Shown in pieces: positions 1 to 8,999 of a DNA stretch of 64,000 bases. Each line of letters begins with the position of its first letter. Position 1 is the first letter of the stretch. The DNA is taken from contig NZ_BSTJ01000004.1 of assembly GCF_030269445.1 (NCBI RefSeq), positions 186,001-250,000 of the forward strand, written 5' to 3'. Source of the DNA: Actinoallomurus iriomotensis. GTDB lineage: Bacteria > Actinomycetota > Actinomycetes > Streptosporangiales > Streptosporangiaceae. A program made the position numbers and the translations under genes. A model generated the notes under the pieces. The model was given only the letters and a program-made list of their open reading frames with translations, made no database searches and had not been told where the DNA came from.

Positions 1-550
1 ACTTCGTATTGCCCTGAACCGTCGAGTCGAGGCACACGGTCGGACCCGCGGGTCCGGTGGGTCCGGTCGCACCGGTCGGACCGGTCGGACCCGTCGGGCC
101 GGTGGCGCCCGTCGCACCGGTCGCACCCGTTGGACCCGTCGGACCAGTGGCGCCCGTCGCACCGGTCGGACCCGTCGGACCCGTCGGACCAGTGGCACCT
201 GTCGCACCGGTCGGACCAGTAGGCCCGGTGGGGCCCGTCGGGCCGGTGGGCCCAGTGGGTCCGATGGCCTCGATGATCGCTAGTTGTTCGGCTCGGCTGG
301 GTCGAGTACGGGCGACGGCGATGTTGTTGTTGCGGTTGCGGATGTGCAGCCTGATGTGATTGAAGTGCTCGTTCTCGGACCCATTCCAGTTACGGTTCCG
401 ATGGCCGTGGAAGAAAGTACTGCGGGAGTGCGCGCTGCTGCCCCCACCCCAGCCGTCCCCGGGAACCTGGGCAGACGCGGGAAGGGCTGCGAGAATGCTG
501 CCGCCGACTGCGGCAAGCACTCCGGTAGCCATGATCGTCTTTTTAAGCAT
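1..550 (-). CDS. Secreted collagen-like repeat protein (C-terminus beyond the window)
   Basis: Read on the minus strand from the ATG at 550, the frame stays open to the window edge. GAGGAG lies just upstream of the start. The protein begins [20 protein letters not shown] and ends its leader at an Ala-rich site (about residue 27), a clear Sec signal peptide. A His/Asn/Arg-rich stretch follows (about residues 28-95). Then come 25 uninterrupted Gly-X-Thr/Ala triplets, mostly GPT with blocks of GAT, and the start of a non-repeat domain containing Cys. This is the pattern of bacterial collagen-like proteins, where the triplets form a triple helix and Thr can be glycosylated. The role is unknown; a surface or spore-coat filament is one possibility. 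The Val/Pro-rich frame on the plus strand here is only its shadow. Confidence 0.85.
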   Translation of the reverse strand, partial: MLKKTIMATGVLAAVGGSILAALPASAQVPGDGWGGGSSAHSRSTFFHGHRNRNWNGSENEHFNHIRLHIRNRNNNIAVARTRPSRAEQLAIIEAIGPTGPTGPTGPTGPTGPTGATGATGPTGPTGPTGATGATGPTGPTGATGATGATGPTGPTGPTGATGPTGPAGPTVCLDSTVQGNTK

Positions 551-1261
551 GGTCTCCTCTTTTTCGGAATGGCGCGATGGCTCTCACCTACAGGGCGCTC
601 ATATATGTACTCAGAGTGCCGTATAGCATGTATTCCCCGGCCTTGCCGCGAACAACGTTCCCATCGGGTAATGCGCTACCAAAAAGGGCTTAGCTGGAAA
701 TTGGAAGGCTCCAGAGTGCGACCATGAGACATTTATGTCCGAGTCACCGAAGACTTCCACATTCGCCCTATATTTATTCCATGGCCGTCACCGATCCGCC
801 GACCGGCCGTTATTTCCTTAACGAGTCAATTTGGACAGCTGTATCAAAGTCGGAAGATAGGGTTTTATCGCATCGGACCGATAGAACTGTGATATGGATA
901 CCCCTCCAGTCCTCCATGACGTACATGACCGAGTTAATAGTCGAGCAATGCATATTGCTCGCGGTTGTTCCACGATGGTCAGACGCTCGATCCAGCGAGC
1001 CGTGTTAGGGCTCAGGTCACACGGCGGGATGGCCCATCGCGGCAGGACCTGTGGGGATGGCGATCGTCGCGGCTGCTGGGGCGTTACACTTCCCGCACGC
1101 GGAGGACGCGGAGGACAACGTGATTTCTCTGGAGCGGATCCTCGCGTGATATGCCACTGGATTTCGGGGAGACTCTAGCCTTCTAGCGGCCGCAGTTGGG
1201 CGTCGGTGACCAACGCATTGGGAAACACGTCAGCCCGATCGCCCGCTTCATCACGAGGGGC
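551..1261. other. Non-coding stretch upstream of the collagen-like gene
   Basis: About 710 bp, clearly more AT-rich than the rest of the window. No frame has a convincing ribosome binding site, GC3 bias or family resemblance. It must hold the promoter of the collagen-like gene (transcribed leftwards from 550), but I could not pick a specific promoter, terminator or RNA. Confidence 0.5.
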
Positions 1262-3010
1262 TCACCCCATACGGCGCCAGGCGACCCAGTCTCCGGCGTA
1301 GCTTTGGCGGATCGACACAGGTCGCCAGTTCGGTGGGGCGGCGGGCCAGCTCTGTTGCGGTGTCTTCCCCAGGTCCCAAGGCACGATGACGAGCGTCACA
1401 TCCGGCGCGAGCGTCTCTCGGCGAAAGCGATCAATCGCTTTCAGACCGTTGCGTACTTGGAAGGCCTGTGAAACCCAGATCCTCCACGACAGATCGACAT
1501 AATTGACCGCGACATGGTCCTGGGGGCGTAGTCCGGCCGGGGCCAGGCTCGTGGCAGCCTCGATCCTGTCCTCCCACGCCCGGGTCTCCCGTTCGGTGGA
1601 CACGGCCATGACGGTCAGATCGAGAGCGATGAAGCCAACGGCGACGATGCGCCATCCGTCTCTGCCGCCGCTCGTGATGATGAGGGCCGCCAGTATCAGC
1701 AGCACCAGCGCGACCCACGTGGCGAACCACAACTGCAGGGCGTTCCAGTTCCAGGTGAGGACGCAGATCTCAGGAAAGTCGGCCGTGCCGAAGAATTGGG
1801 TGGACAGCCGACCGCCGGCTTGCACCCGCACGATCCCGGCTGTCGCGAAGGCAAGCACCGCACAGGCGAGCACCGCCCACATGGCCGCCCTTCTCGTGCA
1901 GCGAGTCGCGAACACCGCCCCGGCCAGGAAGACCACCGGAGCCAGGCAACTGAGATACCGGCCATAGGCGAAGTTGGCGACGGTCTTCTCGTCCGCGGTC
2001 GCAGCGGACATGGCAAGCGCGATGCCCACCACGGTGGCGAGCGTGAGGCACGCCACCGCCCGGGTCGCGGGCGGTGTGCGACGGCGAACAGCCACTACGC
2101 CGAGGGCCACCAGGCCGACGCCTGCGACGCCCCACGTGGAAACGATGAGGTACCAGAGCTTTCCGGCGGTCAGGCCGATCGTCCACCCCATCCCGTCCAG
2201 GCTGGTCAGCCGATGCAGCAGCCATTCGCCGTGCGCCTGGACGCCACCCCGATAGATTCGTGACTTCACCCAGCCGTTCAGCGCCCATGCGGCGGCCGAC
2301 CCGGCGACCAGCGCGTTGGCCGTCACGACGATGTCCCGCCTGCTCGCCCAGCGCCGCCACAGTACGGCGACCAGAAGACCCGCATGCGCCACCACGATGA
2401 CCGCGCCCCGTCCATGCACGCAGTAGGTGTAGGCGGCGACGAGGCTCGCCACCACGCCGTATCCCAACCGTCCGCTGGTGATCCACGCGTGTACGAGGAG
2501 CAGCCAGCCGAGGACCGCCACCGGCAGTACGGCGTCGCTCATGGCGAACTGGCCGTAGTAGAGCTGCGAGGGCAGGAGAGCGGTCACGGTCGCGAGCAGG
2601 TAGGAGCGCCCACGCGGTAGGTCGAGACGGCGCAGTGCGATGTATGCGAGTGCGAAGACCGATGCGCCGACCAGCGCATTGATGAGGATGACGAGACGGT
2701 AGACGGTCGCCGGATCACTGCTGAGCCAGAATGCGGGAGTGAGGACGAGCGGGTAGCCGGCCTGGTAGAAGGTCCGCCCGGAGAGATCACCGGCCGCTCC
2801 GCCCGTGATCAGCCGTGCCGCCAGGAGATATCCCGACTCGTCCGGGATGAGCATTGGAACTCTCTGATATATGCCAAGCGCCCACCGGATTCCCACTTGA
2901 AGAATCCAGCCGCCGAGGAGCAGCAGAGGCCAGGGCCGGATGCGACGCATGAGCCCTGCGGGTACGGAAACGGAGCTCTCCCGCGATATTGTGGCCCCAA
3001 GCAATCCCAT
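1262..3010 (-). CDS. Polytopic membrane glycosyltransferase, GT39/ArnT-like fold
   Basis: 582 residues with about 10-12 hydrophobic segments. The start at 3010 has GGAG six bases upstream. Near the N-terminus, after the first membrane span, is the motif IPDESGYLLAARL. The Asp-Glu in the first extracytoplasmic loop is the hallmark of lipid-phosphate-sugar-dependent (GT-C) transferases such as protein mannosyltransferase and ArnT. A soluble C-terminal domain of roughly 120 residues follows the last span. By family it would transfer a sugar from a polyprenyl-phosphate donor on the outer membrane face. The acceptor cannot be told from sequence. A GT2 polyprenyl-phosphate-type transferase a few kb away (6005-7276) could supply the donor; that link is inference. 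Confidence 0.75.
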   Translation of the reverse strand: MGLLGATISRESSVSVPAGLMRRIRPWPLLLLGGWILQVGIRWALGIYQRVPMLIPDESGYLLAARLITGGAAGDLSGRTFYQAGYPLVLTPAFWLSSDPATVYRLVILINALVGASVFALAYIALRRLDLPRGRSYLLATVTALLPSQLYYGQFAMSDAVLPVAVLGWLLLVHAWITSGRLGYGVVASLVAAYTYCVHGRGAVIVVAHAGLLVAVLWRRWASRRDIVVTANALVAGSAAAWALNGWVKSRIYRGGVQAHGEWLLHRLTSLDGMGWTIGLTAGKLWYLIVSTWGVAGVGLVALGVVAVRRRTPPATRAVACLTLATVVGIALAMSAATADEKTVANFAYGRYLSCLAPVVFLAGAVFATRCTRRAAMWAVLACAVLAFATAGIVRVQAGGRLSTQFFGTADFPEICVLTWNWNALQLWFATWVALVLLILAALIITSGGRDGWRIVAVGFIALDLTVMAVSTERETRAWEDRIEAATSLAPAGLRPQDHVAVNYVDLSWRIWVSQAFQVRNGLKAIDRFRRETLAPDVTLVIVPWDLGKTPQQSWPAAPPNWRPVSIRQSYAGDWVAWRRMG

Positions 3011-3460
3011 GGCATCTCCGTCGTGTTGAACTCGCTAATCGGCAAATATTGACAAAGTGTTCGTCAACTCTGCGACACAAGTAGAGCCGGCCGCGGCCCC
3101 AGACGACGGCTACACGTAAGTAGCGACGAGCCGACCCGCAAATGGCGGCAAACGCACCGCTTTCTCACCTCTGGGCGGCCTCACACCCGGCCGTGATCCA
3201 CGGCGGAGGATAACCGCCGAAGACGCCGGTGTTCAAGCCCGGCCCGATATTCGCACGACATGGGTCAATGCGCAGCATCTCGCGCGCATTTGGGTAGGTC
3301 CGGACTTGAATCAGGAACTATGCATGAACACCCGAGTGGTCCCTGTCTGTCCGCCCGAGTTTTGTAAAGCAAGAACCGGGAAGAGCGACAGCAGCACCGC
3401 CGGGGCGAGCAAGTAATTCACATATGGACTCGTACGATTTATTCGGACTTTTGTAGGAGT
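3011..3460. other. Divergent intergenic region
   Basis: 450 bp between two divergent membrane-protein genes, so it should carry promoters for both. It is AT-richer than the coding DNA around it. Apart from the ribosome binding site of the rightward gene (TAGGAG, just before 3461) I see no defined operator, hairpin or small gene. Confidence 0.5.
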
Positions 3461-5692
3461 ATGGACATGGGTGTTGCCGCTGAAGTCGCGCCGCGCATCG
3501 ACGTCGGCGGGGCGAGACCGACCAGAGGACCTGATGGCGTCGCGGTCACACTCTTCGCCCTGACAGCCTTGATCGGCTCTAGTCTGTTGTTCGTCATGGA
3601 ACCGATGGTGACGAAAATGCTGTCGCCCGTCTACGGCGGATCACCGATGGTCTGGAGCACTTCGATCTTCTTCTTCCAGGTCGTGATCCTGATGGGCTAC
3701 GCCTATACGCATTGGTCGCAGCGCATGCTCGGCGCCCGTGGCCGGCTCCTGATCCAGATTTCGCTGGCCATCGCCCCGCTCTTCCTGCTGCCGTTCACCG
3801 TGCCGGCCTGGTCACAAACCGTGGGGTCGAATTCACCCGCGCTCTGGCTTCTGCTCACACTGACAATGGTCGTCGGCGCACCGATCGCGGCACTCTCCAC
3901 GATCGGAGCACTCGTTCAGCGTTGGTATTCATCGTCAGGTCTTCCTCGGTCCGACAACCCATACTTCGTGTTCGCCGCAGGCAATATCGGCGGTATGCTC
4001 GCGCTTCTCGCCTATCCGCTCGTCATCGAGCCGACGGCGAATTTGGCGACTCAGGCTCGCTGGTGGATGGTCGCTTATGGCGTGTTCATCGCCTTGGCGG
4101 TCGCGTGCGGGCTGGTCATGCGATTCCGTTTCGCCGGGCTTTCGGAGGCGCCCGCGGGAACCGAAACCGTCCCGCCCGAGCAGGTCTCCTGGGCGCGGAG
4201 GGCACGCTGGCTCGGCCTGGCCTTCATCCCGTCGTCCCTCATGCTCGGCGTTACCACGCGTATCTCCGCCCACATCGCTGCGATCCCGCTGATCTGGGTG
4301 GTGCCGTTCGCCCTCTACGTCGCAACGCTCATCATCGCCTTCGGTCTGAGGAACCAGCGCTGGATGACTCCCACGGTCATGGCCGCGGCGATCAGCGCAG
4401 CCGTTGTTCCGTGGACCCTGTATCTCCACCGCGGTTTGGCCGCCGACATCGCGCTCTGCCTCGCGCTGGTCCTCGTCGCCGGTCTGGCCTGCCATGGCCT
4501 CCTGGCGCGGGACCGGCCGGCTCCGCGTCGACTGACCGAGTTCCTGGTGATCGTCTCGCTCGGTTGCGCGCTCGGCGGCGCCTTCAACAGCCTCATCGCC
4601 CCGATGGTCTTCAACTGGGGCGCGGAGCTTCCGCTGGTCATGACCGCGCTCGCGGTCCTGCCCCTGGCGCTGCGCCGGCAACCGGCCGCGAACAAGGCAT
4701 GGCGGCTGCCGGGAATCGAAGGGCTGGTCAAGTCGTTCGTGCTCGCCGGTCCCCTTCTCGTCGTCGCGGTGGACCTCAATCTCGGCCGCTACTGGCTCAT
4801 CGCGATCGCTGTGGCGGGTTGCATGCCGTGGTGTGTTCTCGCCGTATCGCGGCCCCGGGTGATGGCGGTCGGCGCGCTGCTGACGACCGGTGCGCTCTTC
4901 TGGTATCAGACTCCGGACGACTCCTTCCGGGAGCGCACGTTCTTCGGCGCGTACGAGGTCTATTCCCAAGGTGGCTGGACGATTCTCTCCGACGGCGCGA
5001 CCATGCGCGGCTACCAGTACGCAACGCTTCCCATACGGTCGATGCCCGTTTCGTACTACGGACGGCCCGGACCGCTCGGCGACCTTTTCGCGAACTACGG
5101 CGATCGGAGCAAGAACATCTCCGTCGTCGGTCTGGGAACAGGAGCCGAGGCGAGCTACGGACACGCCCGGCAGCAGATCGATTTCTTCGAACCCGACCGT
5201 GCGAGCCTCGATATCGCTCGGAAACGGTTCGGCTACCTGACCGGCAGCCAGGCCGACGTAGACGTGATTCTCGGCGATGGGCGGGTCGAGCTGGACAAGG
5301 CCCCCGACGGCCGGTACGGGATGATCATCTTGGATGCCTTCAATTCCGGCGCGGTGCCGACCCATCTGCTGACCCGTGAGGCGCTCCAGCTGTACGTTCG
5401 CAAGCTCAGGCCCGGAGGGGTGGTCGCGTTCCACGTCACCAAGAGGAACCTCGATCTCGCGCCGATGCTGCAGGCAACCGCACGGTCGGCCGGCCTCGCC
5501 TCGCTGACCGGTGATGGCGACGTAGATCCCCTGCACATGTATCAGGCTTCGACATGGGTGGCCATCACGCGGACGGATGCCGACCTTCAGCCGCTACGGG
5601 CCAATTCACAGCGGTGGAAGACGCTACCGACAGGCGGCCCAGTGTGGACCGACACCCAAGCCTCCCCGATAGGCGCCCTTACGTCCGAATGA
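3461..5692 (+). CDS. Membrane-fused spermidine synthase-like protein
   Basis: 743 residues. Residues about 20-480 carry around a dozen hydrophobic segments, resembling the transporter-like module of 'fused MFS/spermidine synthase' proteins. The C-terminal third is a Rossmann methyltransferase/aminopropyltransferase domain: VVGLGTGAEASYG binds the nucleotide-like cofactor, an acidic FFEPD follows the next strand, and ILDAFNSGAVPTHLLT matches the spermidine-synthase active-site loop (DAF...PxHLxT). TAGGAG precedes the ATG at 3461. Members of this fusion family are widespread in bacteria, but their substrate is not established, so polyamine synthesis should not be assumed. A membrane-linked aminopropyl or methyl transfer is the safest reading. 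Monocistronic. Confidence 0.82.
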   Translation: MDMGVAAEVAPRIDVGGARPTRGPDGVAVTLFALTALIGSSLLFVMEPMVTKMLSPVYGGSPMVWSTSIFFFQVVILMGYAYTHWSQRMLGARGRLLIQISLAIAPLFLLPFTVPAWSQTVGSNSPALWLLLTLTMVVGAPIAALSTIGALVQRWYSSSGLPRSDNPYFVFAAGNIGGMLALLAYPLVIEPTANLATQARWWMVAYGVFIALAVACGLVMRFRFAGLSEAPAGTETVPPEQVSWARRARWLGLAFIPSSLMLGVTTRISAHIAAIPLIWVVPFALYVATLIIAFGLRNQRWMTPTVMAAAISAAVVPWTLYLHRGLAADIALCLALVLVAGLACHGLLARDRPAPRRLTEFLVIVSLGCALGGAFNSLIAPMVFNWGAELPLVMTALAVLPLALRRQPAANKAWRLPGIEGLVKSFVLAGPLLVVAVDLNLGRYWLIAIAVAGCMPWCVLAVSRPRVMAVGALLTTGALFWYQTPDDSFRERTFFGAYEVYSQGGWTILSDGATMRGYQYATLPIRSMPVSYYGRPGPLGDLFANYGDRSKNISVVGLGTGAEASYGHARQQIDFFEPDRASLDIARKRFGYLTGSQADVDVILGDGRVELDKAPDGRYGMIILDAFNSGAVPTHLLTREALQLYVRKLRPGGVVAFHVTKRNLDLAPMLQATARSAGLASLTGDGDVDPLHMYQASTWVAITRTDADLQPLRANSQRWKTLPTGGPVWTDTQASPIGALTSE

Positions 5693-6004
5693 TCACGGAC
5701 GTCTCCGCATGGAAGCGACGGCGCGGAATTTAAGATCCCCACTAAGGGGACATTTCCGAAGATAGATATCGGTTCCACGCATGGGAATTTATGCGACACG
5801 TGCGTCGTAATACTGGACGGAGCATCTGCGCGCGTGATTGGCCGCATCGACCGGAAGTCCTCATGTAGGGCTAAAGGTTGTTGCTTCGCGGCGCGTCGTC
5901 GCTTGACGGCAGGCTTCACGGGTAACACATGCCATTGTCGGAACAATGACGAGGTCAGTCGAAACCCCCGGAAATTGGCGGCACAGGACAATGGAGGACA
6001 GGAC
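5693..6004. other. Intergenic region between membrane-fused synthase and GT2 gene
   Basis: 312 bp. A short TCCCC/GGGGA hairpin at 5736-5750 lies 44 bp after the preceding stop and might act as a weak terminator. The frame of the downstream gene remains open to 5834, but the ribosome binding site GGAGGACAGGAC before 6005 argues that translation begins at 6005, leaving this stretch untranslated. Confidence 0.45.
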
Positions 6005-7276
6005 ATGGAACTCTCCGTGGTGATGCCTTGCCTGAACGAGGCGGAGACCGTAGAGACATGCGTGCGGAAGGCCCTCGGATTCTTCGCTGAGCACGGCGTC
6101 GACGGTGAGGTCATCATCGCCGACAACGGCAGCACCGACGGGAGCCAGCAGCTCGCCCGCGACGCGGGCGCCCGCGTCGTGCCGGTGACCTCCAAGGGCT
6201 ACGGCAACGCGCTGATGGGCGGTATCCGCGCGGCTCGGGGCACGTACGTGGTCATGGGCGACGCCGACGACTCCTACGACTTCACCTCGCTGATGCCGTT
6301 CCTCACCGAGCTGCGGGACGGCGCCGACCTGGTCATGGGCAACCGCTTCAAGGGCGGCATCGCGCCCGGCGCCATGCCGCCGCTGCACCGGTACCTGGGC
6401 AACCCGGTGCTCAGCTTCGTCGGCCGGCTGTTCTTCCGCAGCAAGATCGGCGACTTCCACTGCGGGCTGCGCGGCTTCCGCCGGGACTCGATCCTGCGGC
6501 TCGGCCTGCAGACCGGCGGCATGGAGTTCGCCAGCGAGATGGTGGTCCGCTGCACCCTCGCCAAGTACGACATCCGCGAGGTCCCCACCACACTCTCGCC
6601 CGACGGCCGCTCCCGCGCCCCGCACCTGAGCACCTGGCGCGACGGCTGGCGACACCTGCGCTTCCTCATGCTCTACAGCCCCCGCTGGCTGTTCCTCATC
6701 CCCGGCCTGCTGCTCATGACCCTCGGACTGATCGGCGGCATCGCCCTGTCCGCGGGCCCGATCCACGTCGGCGACATCGCCTTCGACGTCGACACCCTTG
6801 CCGGGGCCTCGGCGATACTGGTGATCGGCTTCCAAGCAGTGCTGTCAGCCCTACTGACCAAGGTCTATGCAATGGAAGAGGGCTTCCTTCCTCACGACCC
6901 GCGGGTGCAACGCGTCATCCGGTCCTGGAGCCTGGAGCGTGGTCTGGTCGTCGGCGGCCTCCTGGCACTGGCCGGTCTCGTCGGCCTGGTCGCCTCGCTG
7001 ATCCACTGGCAGGGCCACAGCTTCGGCCAGCTCGACCCGCACGCCTTGCTGCGCATCGTCGTGCCGGCCGCCACCGCGCTCATCATGAGCTTCCAGATGA
7101 TCTTCGCGTCGCTGTTCGTCAGCATCCTGGGGATCCGCCGCCCCTCCCACCCGCTGGTCGCCGACCCGGCGGAGGAGGCCGCCATCGTCGTGGACGCGGC
7201 GGTCCAGCGCGTACGGACCGAGAACGGCGCCACGAGCGCGGACTCCGGGAGCATGAACCCTGCCAAGACGGCATGA
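6005..7276 (+). CDS. GT2 polyprenyl-phosphate-type glycosyltransferase with membrane tail
   Basis: 423 residues from the ATG at 6005, preceded by GGAGGACAGGAC. The N-terminal GT-A domain starts SVVMPCLNEAET. It has the nucleotide-binding IADNGSTDGS and the metal-binding DADDSYDF (Asp86, Asp88, Asp89). Four or so hydrophobic segments follow from about residue 230. This layout matches the DPM1/GtrB-like transferases that load a sugar onto a polyprenyl phosphate in the inner leaflet. The product would be the donor for GT-C enzymes such as the one at 1262-3010; that pairing is inferred from function and proximity only. An in-frame upstream extension to 5834 has poor codon use and no ribosome binding site. 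Confidence 0.82.
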   Translation: MELSVVMPCLNEAETVETCVRKALGFFAEHGVDGEVIIADNGSTDGSQQLARDAGARVVPVTSKGYGNALMGGIRAARGTYVVMGDADDSYDFTSLMPFLTELRDGADLVMGNRFKGGIAPGAMPPLHRYLGNPVLSFVGRLFFRSKIGDFHCGLRGFRRDSILRLGLQTGGMEFASEMVVRCTLAKYDIREVPTTLSPDGRSRAPHLSTWRDGWRHLRFLMLYSPRWLFLIPGLLLMTLGLIGGIALSAGPIHVGDIAFDVDTLAGASAILVIGFQAVLSALLTKVYAMEEGFLPHDPRVQRVIRSWSLERGLVVGGLLALAGLVGLVASLIHWQGHSFGQLDPHALLRIVVPAATALIMSFQMIFASLFVSILGIRRPSHPLVADPAEEAAIVVDAAVQRVRTENGATSADSGSMNPAKTA

Positions 7277-7310
7277 CGCGGAGCCGGGTCGGTGATTCGA
7301 ACCGGCGAGC

Positions 7311-7600
7311 ACCATCCGCGACCGACGTGACGAATGGATCAAGCGCGGCGTCCTCGCGCAGCCGAAGAGCATCTCGCCGGACGCCTGCGACCGCGTCGTC
7401 GGCACCCGACGACGGCGCGTGCGCCGGTCCCTCTCCGATGGATCGGCGCACGCGGGACATGAGACGCTCGCTGATGGTCGATGGTCGCGACATCCCCGGC
7501 GGGAGCGGCCCCCGAACGTACGACTTCGAGCGGCCTATCCACGATGATCCGGGACTTCGCGGAGATCCGGCAGGTGGCCGGATCGTGTACGTGGGGACGC
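7311..7600 (+). pseudogene. Degenerate IS5-type transposase remnant
   Basis: Three pieces in three different frames read like successive parts of an actinobacterial IS5-family transposase. At 7311 the DNA encodes TIRDRRDEWIKRGV, the region joining the N-terminal helix-turn-helix to the catalytic domain. It continues through DACDRVVG to about 7395. At 7462 it encodes RRSLMVDGRDIP, equivalent to the KRSLMVDG motif of the DDE core. Around 7550-7580 a third frame gives DFAEI. Intervening catalytic segments are missing and no terminal inverted repeats were found. It is a relic of insertion, consistent with the AT-richer accessory flavour of this end of the window. The assignment rests on motif memory and should be confirmed by translated search. 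Confidence 0.55.
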
Positions 7601-8172
7601 TCGAGACTCGGTCAAACGCGCGGACGCGGATCGAGTCGGCGGCGATCGGGCGGCTCAAGGAGTTCTCCGCCCGCGACATCACGGTTGGGCAGTGTGGTGC
7701 GGGCCTCGCCGGCCGGGCCATGGCCACGGACCTGGTCGACGGTTCCTCGGCCCGACCGTCGTCGGGGGAAGGCGCGCACCGCCGCATGAGAGTCGCATCC
7801 GGCTCGAACTCTTCAATGAGCACCGCTTCCTAAGCGGTGTCGTCCATGCCCGCCAAGGAGCCCGCGGTCGACCAGTGGTGATGCGGCCGAATGTCGGCAC
7901 CTGACGTGCTCGGGTCGGGAAACGGGCCGCAGTACGCGTTGAAGATCAACGGCATGCCCGCACCCCGCCGCGCCACCGGACGACCTCTCAGGTCGGCGAC
8001 GGCGATCGGCTCGTCTCCGAGGGAACGAGACCAGGTGCGGGTGTCGATGCCGGCGAGCTCCCGGGTCGGGAGGCAGTGTCCTGCCGGGCCTTCACGACCG
8101 TCTCCTCGCCACGAGCCAGGCCACGGGGCGGCCGGTTCTCGTGGCGTCGAGGTCGGATCGACCCGCCGTCCA
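7601..8172. other. Eroded DNA with open fragment but no intact gene
   Basis: No frame has a plausible start, ribosome binding site and complete domain. On the minus strand a frame ending with TAG at 7830-7832 is open for about 110 codons and contains ELAGIDTRTWSRSLGDEP and PLIFNAYCGPFPDPS, which look protein-like, but it has no start codon that fits and I recognise no family. Together with the transposase remnant to its left this looks like a scar of past insertion and decay. Confidence 0.35.
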
Positions 8173-8433
8173 TCAGGCCTGCTCGACTCGCTCTCTCAGG
8201 GCGGCCGCGCGGTGGACCAGGCCGACGATCACCTGGGCCGCCTCCGGTTTCTGTCCAGCGAGCCATCGAAGGACTTCCCGGTCGTACGAGCCCACTTCAA
8301 GCCCGTGATCAGTGCAAGTACGAAGAAGCCGGTTGAGGGTCTTTTCCCGCATGACCCCGCGTTTGTGGTATCCCGCGTAGACGTCGCGCACTTCAGCGGT
8401 GGCCTCGCACTCGGCCTCGTATGGTCCACTCAT
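8173..8433 (-). CDS. Small conserved hypothetical protein, actinomycete type
   Basis: 86 residues starting MSGPYEAECEATAEVRDVYA and containing GSYDREVLRWLAG. It resembles short proteins common in Actinomadura and Streptomyces that begin MSGPYEAE, carry a YD..I/V..WLAGWEPE core and often sit singly in accessory regions. No catalytic motif, signal or membrane segment is visible; it looks soluble and helical. The function of that family is not known to me. It lies alone, beside decayed mobile DNA. Confidence 0.65.
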   Translation of the reverse strand: MSGPYEAECEATAEVRDVYAGYHKRGVMREKTLNRLLRTCTDHGLEVGSYDREVLRWLAGQKPEAAQVIVGLVHRAAALRERVEQA

Positions 8434-8454
8434 GGCTGGGCATCCCTAGTTCTC

Positions 8455-8471
8455 GCCTCACTCGGTGAGGC
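8455..8471 (-). terminator. Hairpin downstream of the GtrA operon
   Basis: GCCTCAC, loop TCG, GTGAGGC: a perfect 7-bp stem with a 3-nt loop, 45 bp after the stop of the last gene of the leftward operon and before the start of the next leftward gene. There is no U-tract, so termination strength is uncertain. Confidence 0.45.
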
Positions 8472-8516
8472 TGCTGCATGCACATATGTTCTGGTCATAC
8501 CCAAATACGATGTCGC

Positions 8517-8999
8517 CTACTCCGATTGCCAGGAAAGGAACCTGCCAAGCCATCCGCTTCGCAAGCAGGAGGCATGGAACAGAAATCGCCGCGCGCCGAA
8601 ACTCCAGAAGAGCACGATGGTGACGGTTATCAGCTTCGAAGTCAGGTAGAATATTCCGAGAACCGACGTGAAAATCCACATAAATATGCCATTGAGCAAC
8701 AGGGCGACGGTGCAGATGCCGACGAACAACGCGAGTTCGACGCCACGCTCACGCCTGGCCCGTTCAGCGAACACCCATACGGTGCTGAGCAGGTAGTTCA
8801 CGGCGACAGAGATGACGAAGGACGATGTCGCCGACAGCAGATAGAACCAGGAAAGTAAGCTGGTGAACACGTAGAGCAGTCCGAAGTCGACCGTGAATGC
8901 GATGACCGCCACGATGCCGTACCTGAAGAACTGTACGAATCCGTGGCTGGTCGGCTGCAGGAGCAGCTTCCCCGCGAACGCGGTGATGCCGCTAGGCAT
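8517..8999 (-). CDS. GtrA-family membrane protein
   Basis: 160 residues from the ATG at 8999, which overlaps the last codons of the epimerase gene by 8 bp and so is translationally coupled. Four hydrophobic segments, with FVQFFRYGIVAVIAFTVDFG at the start and a conserved YLLSTVWVFAE between spans 2 and 3, match the GtrA/DPMS3 family. These small proteins assist in flipping or positioning polyprenyl-phosphate-linked sugars. Last gene of a four-gene operon with an epimerase and a GMC oxidoreductase, which suggests modification of a lipid-linked or cell-envelope sugar. A hairpin follows at 8455-8471. Confidence 0.82.
   Translation of the reverse strand: MPSGITAFAGKLLLQPTSHGFVQFFRYGIVAVIAFTVDFGLLYVFTSLLSWFYLLSATSSFVISVAVNYLLSTVWVFAERARRERGVELALFVGICTVALLLNGIFMWIFTSVLGIFYLTSKLITVTIVLFWSFGARRFLFHASCLRSGWLGRFLSWQSE

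Noticed and set aside
57-359. Plus-strand frame of Gly-Pro-Val/Ala-Pro-Val repeats
   Set aside because: It is the complement of the Gly-X-Thr collagen-like gene. The minus strand has the signal peptide, ribosome binding site and continuous frame.
284-1471. Several plus-strand frames of 90-150 codons around 284-1471
   Set aside because: No ribosome binding site, no GC3 bias, no family resemblance; they run over the collagen-like gene, its upstream gap and the end of the GT39 gene.
3461-5692. Genuine polyamine biosynthesis gene
   Set aside because: Although the C-terminal domain resembles spermidine synthase, the membrane-fused family has no confirmed polyamine role and there is no adjacent decarboxylase gene.
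7285-7305. GATTCGAACC string suggesting a tRNA T-arm
   Set aside because: The flanking bases do not form the 5-bp T stem and no acceptor or anticodon arm could be drawn on either strand.
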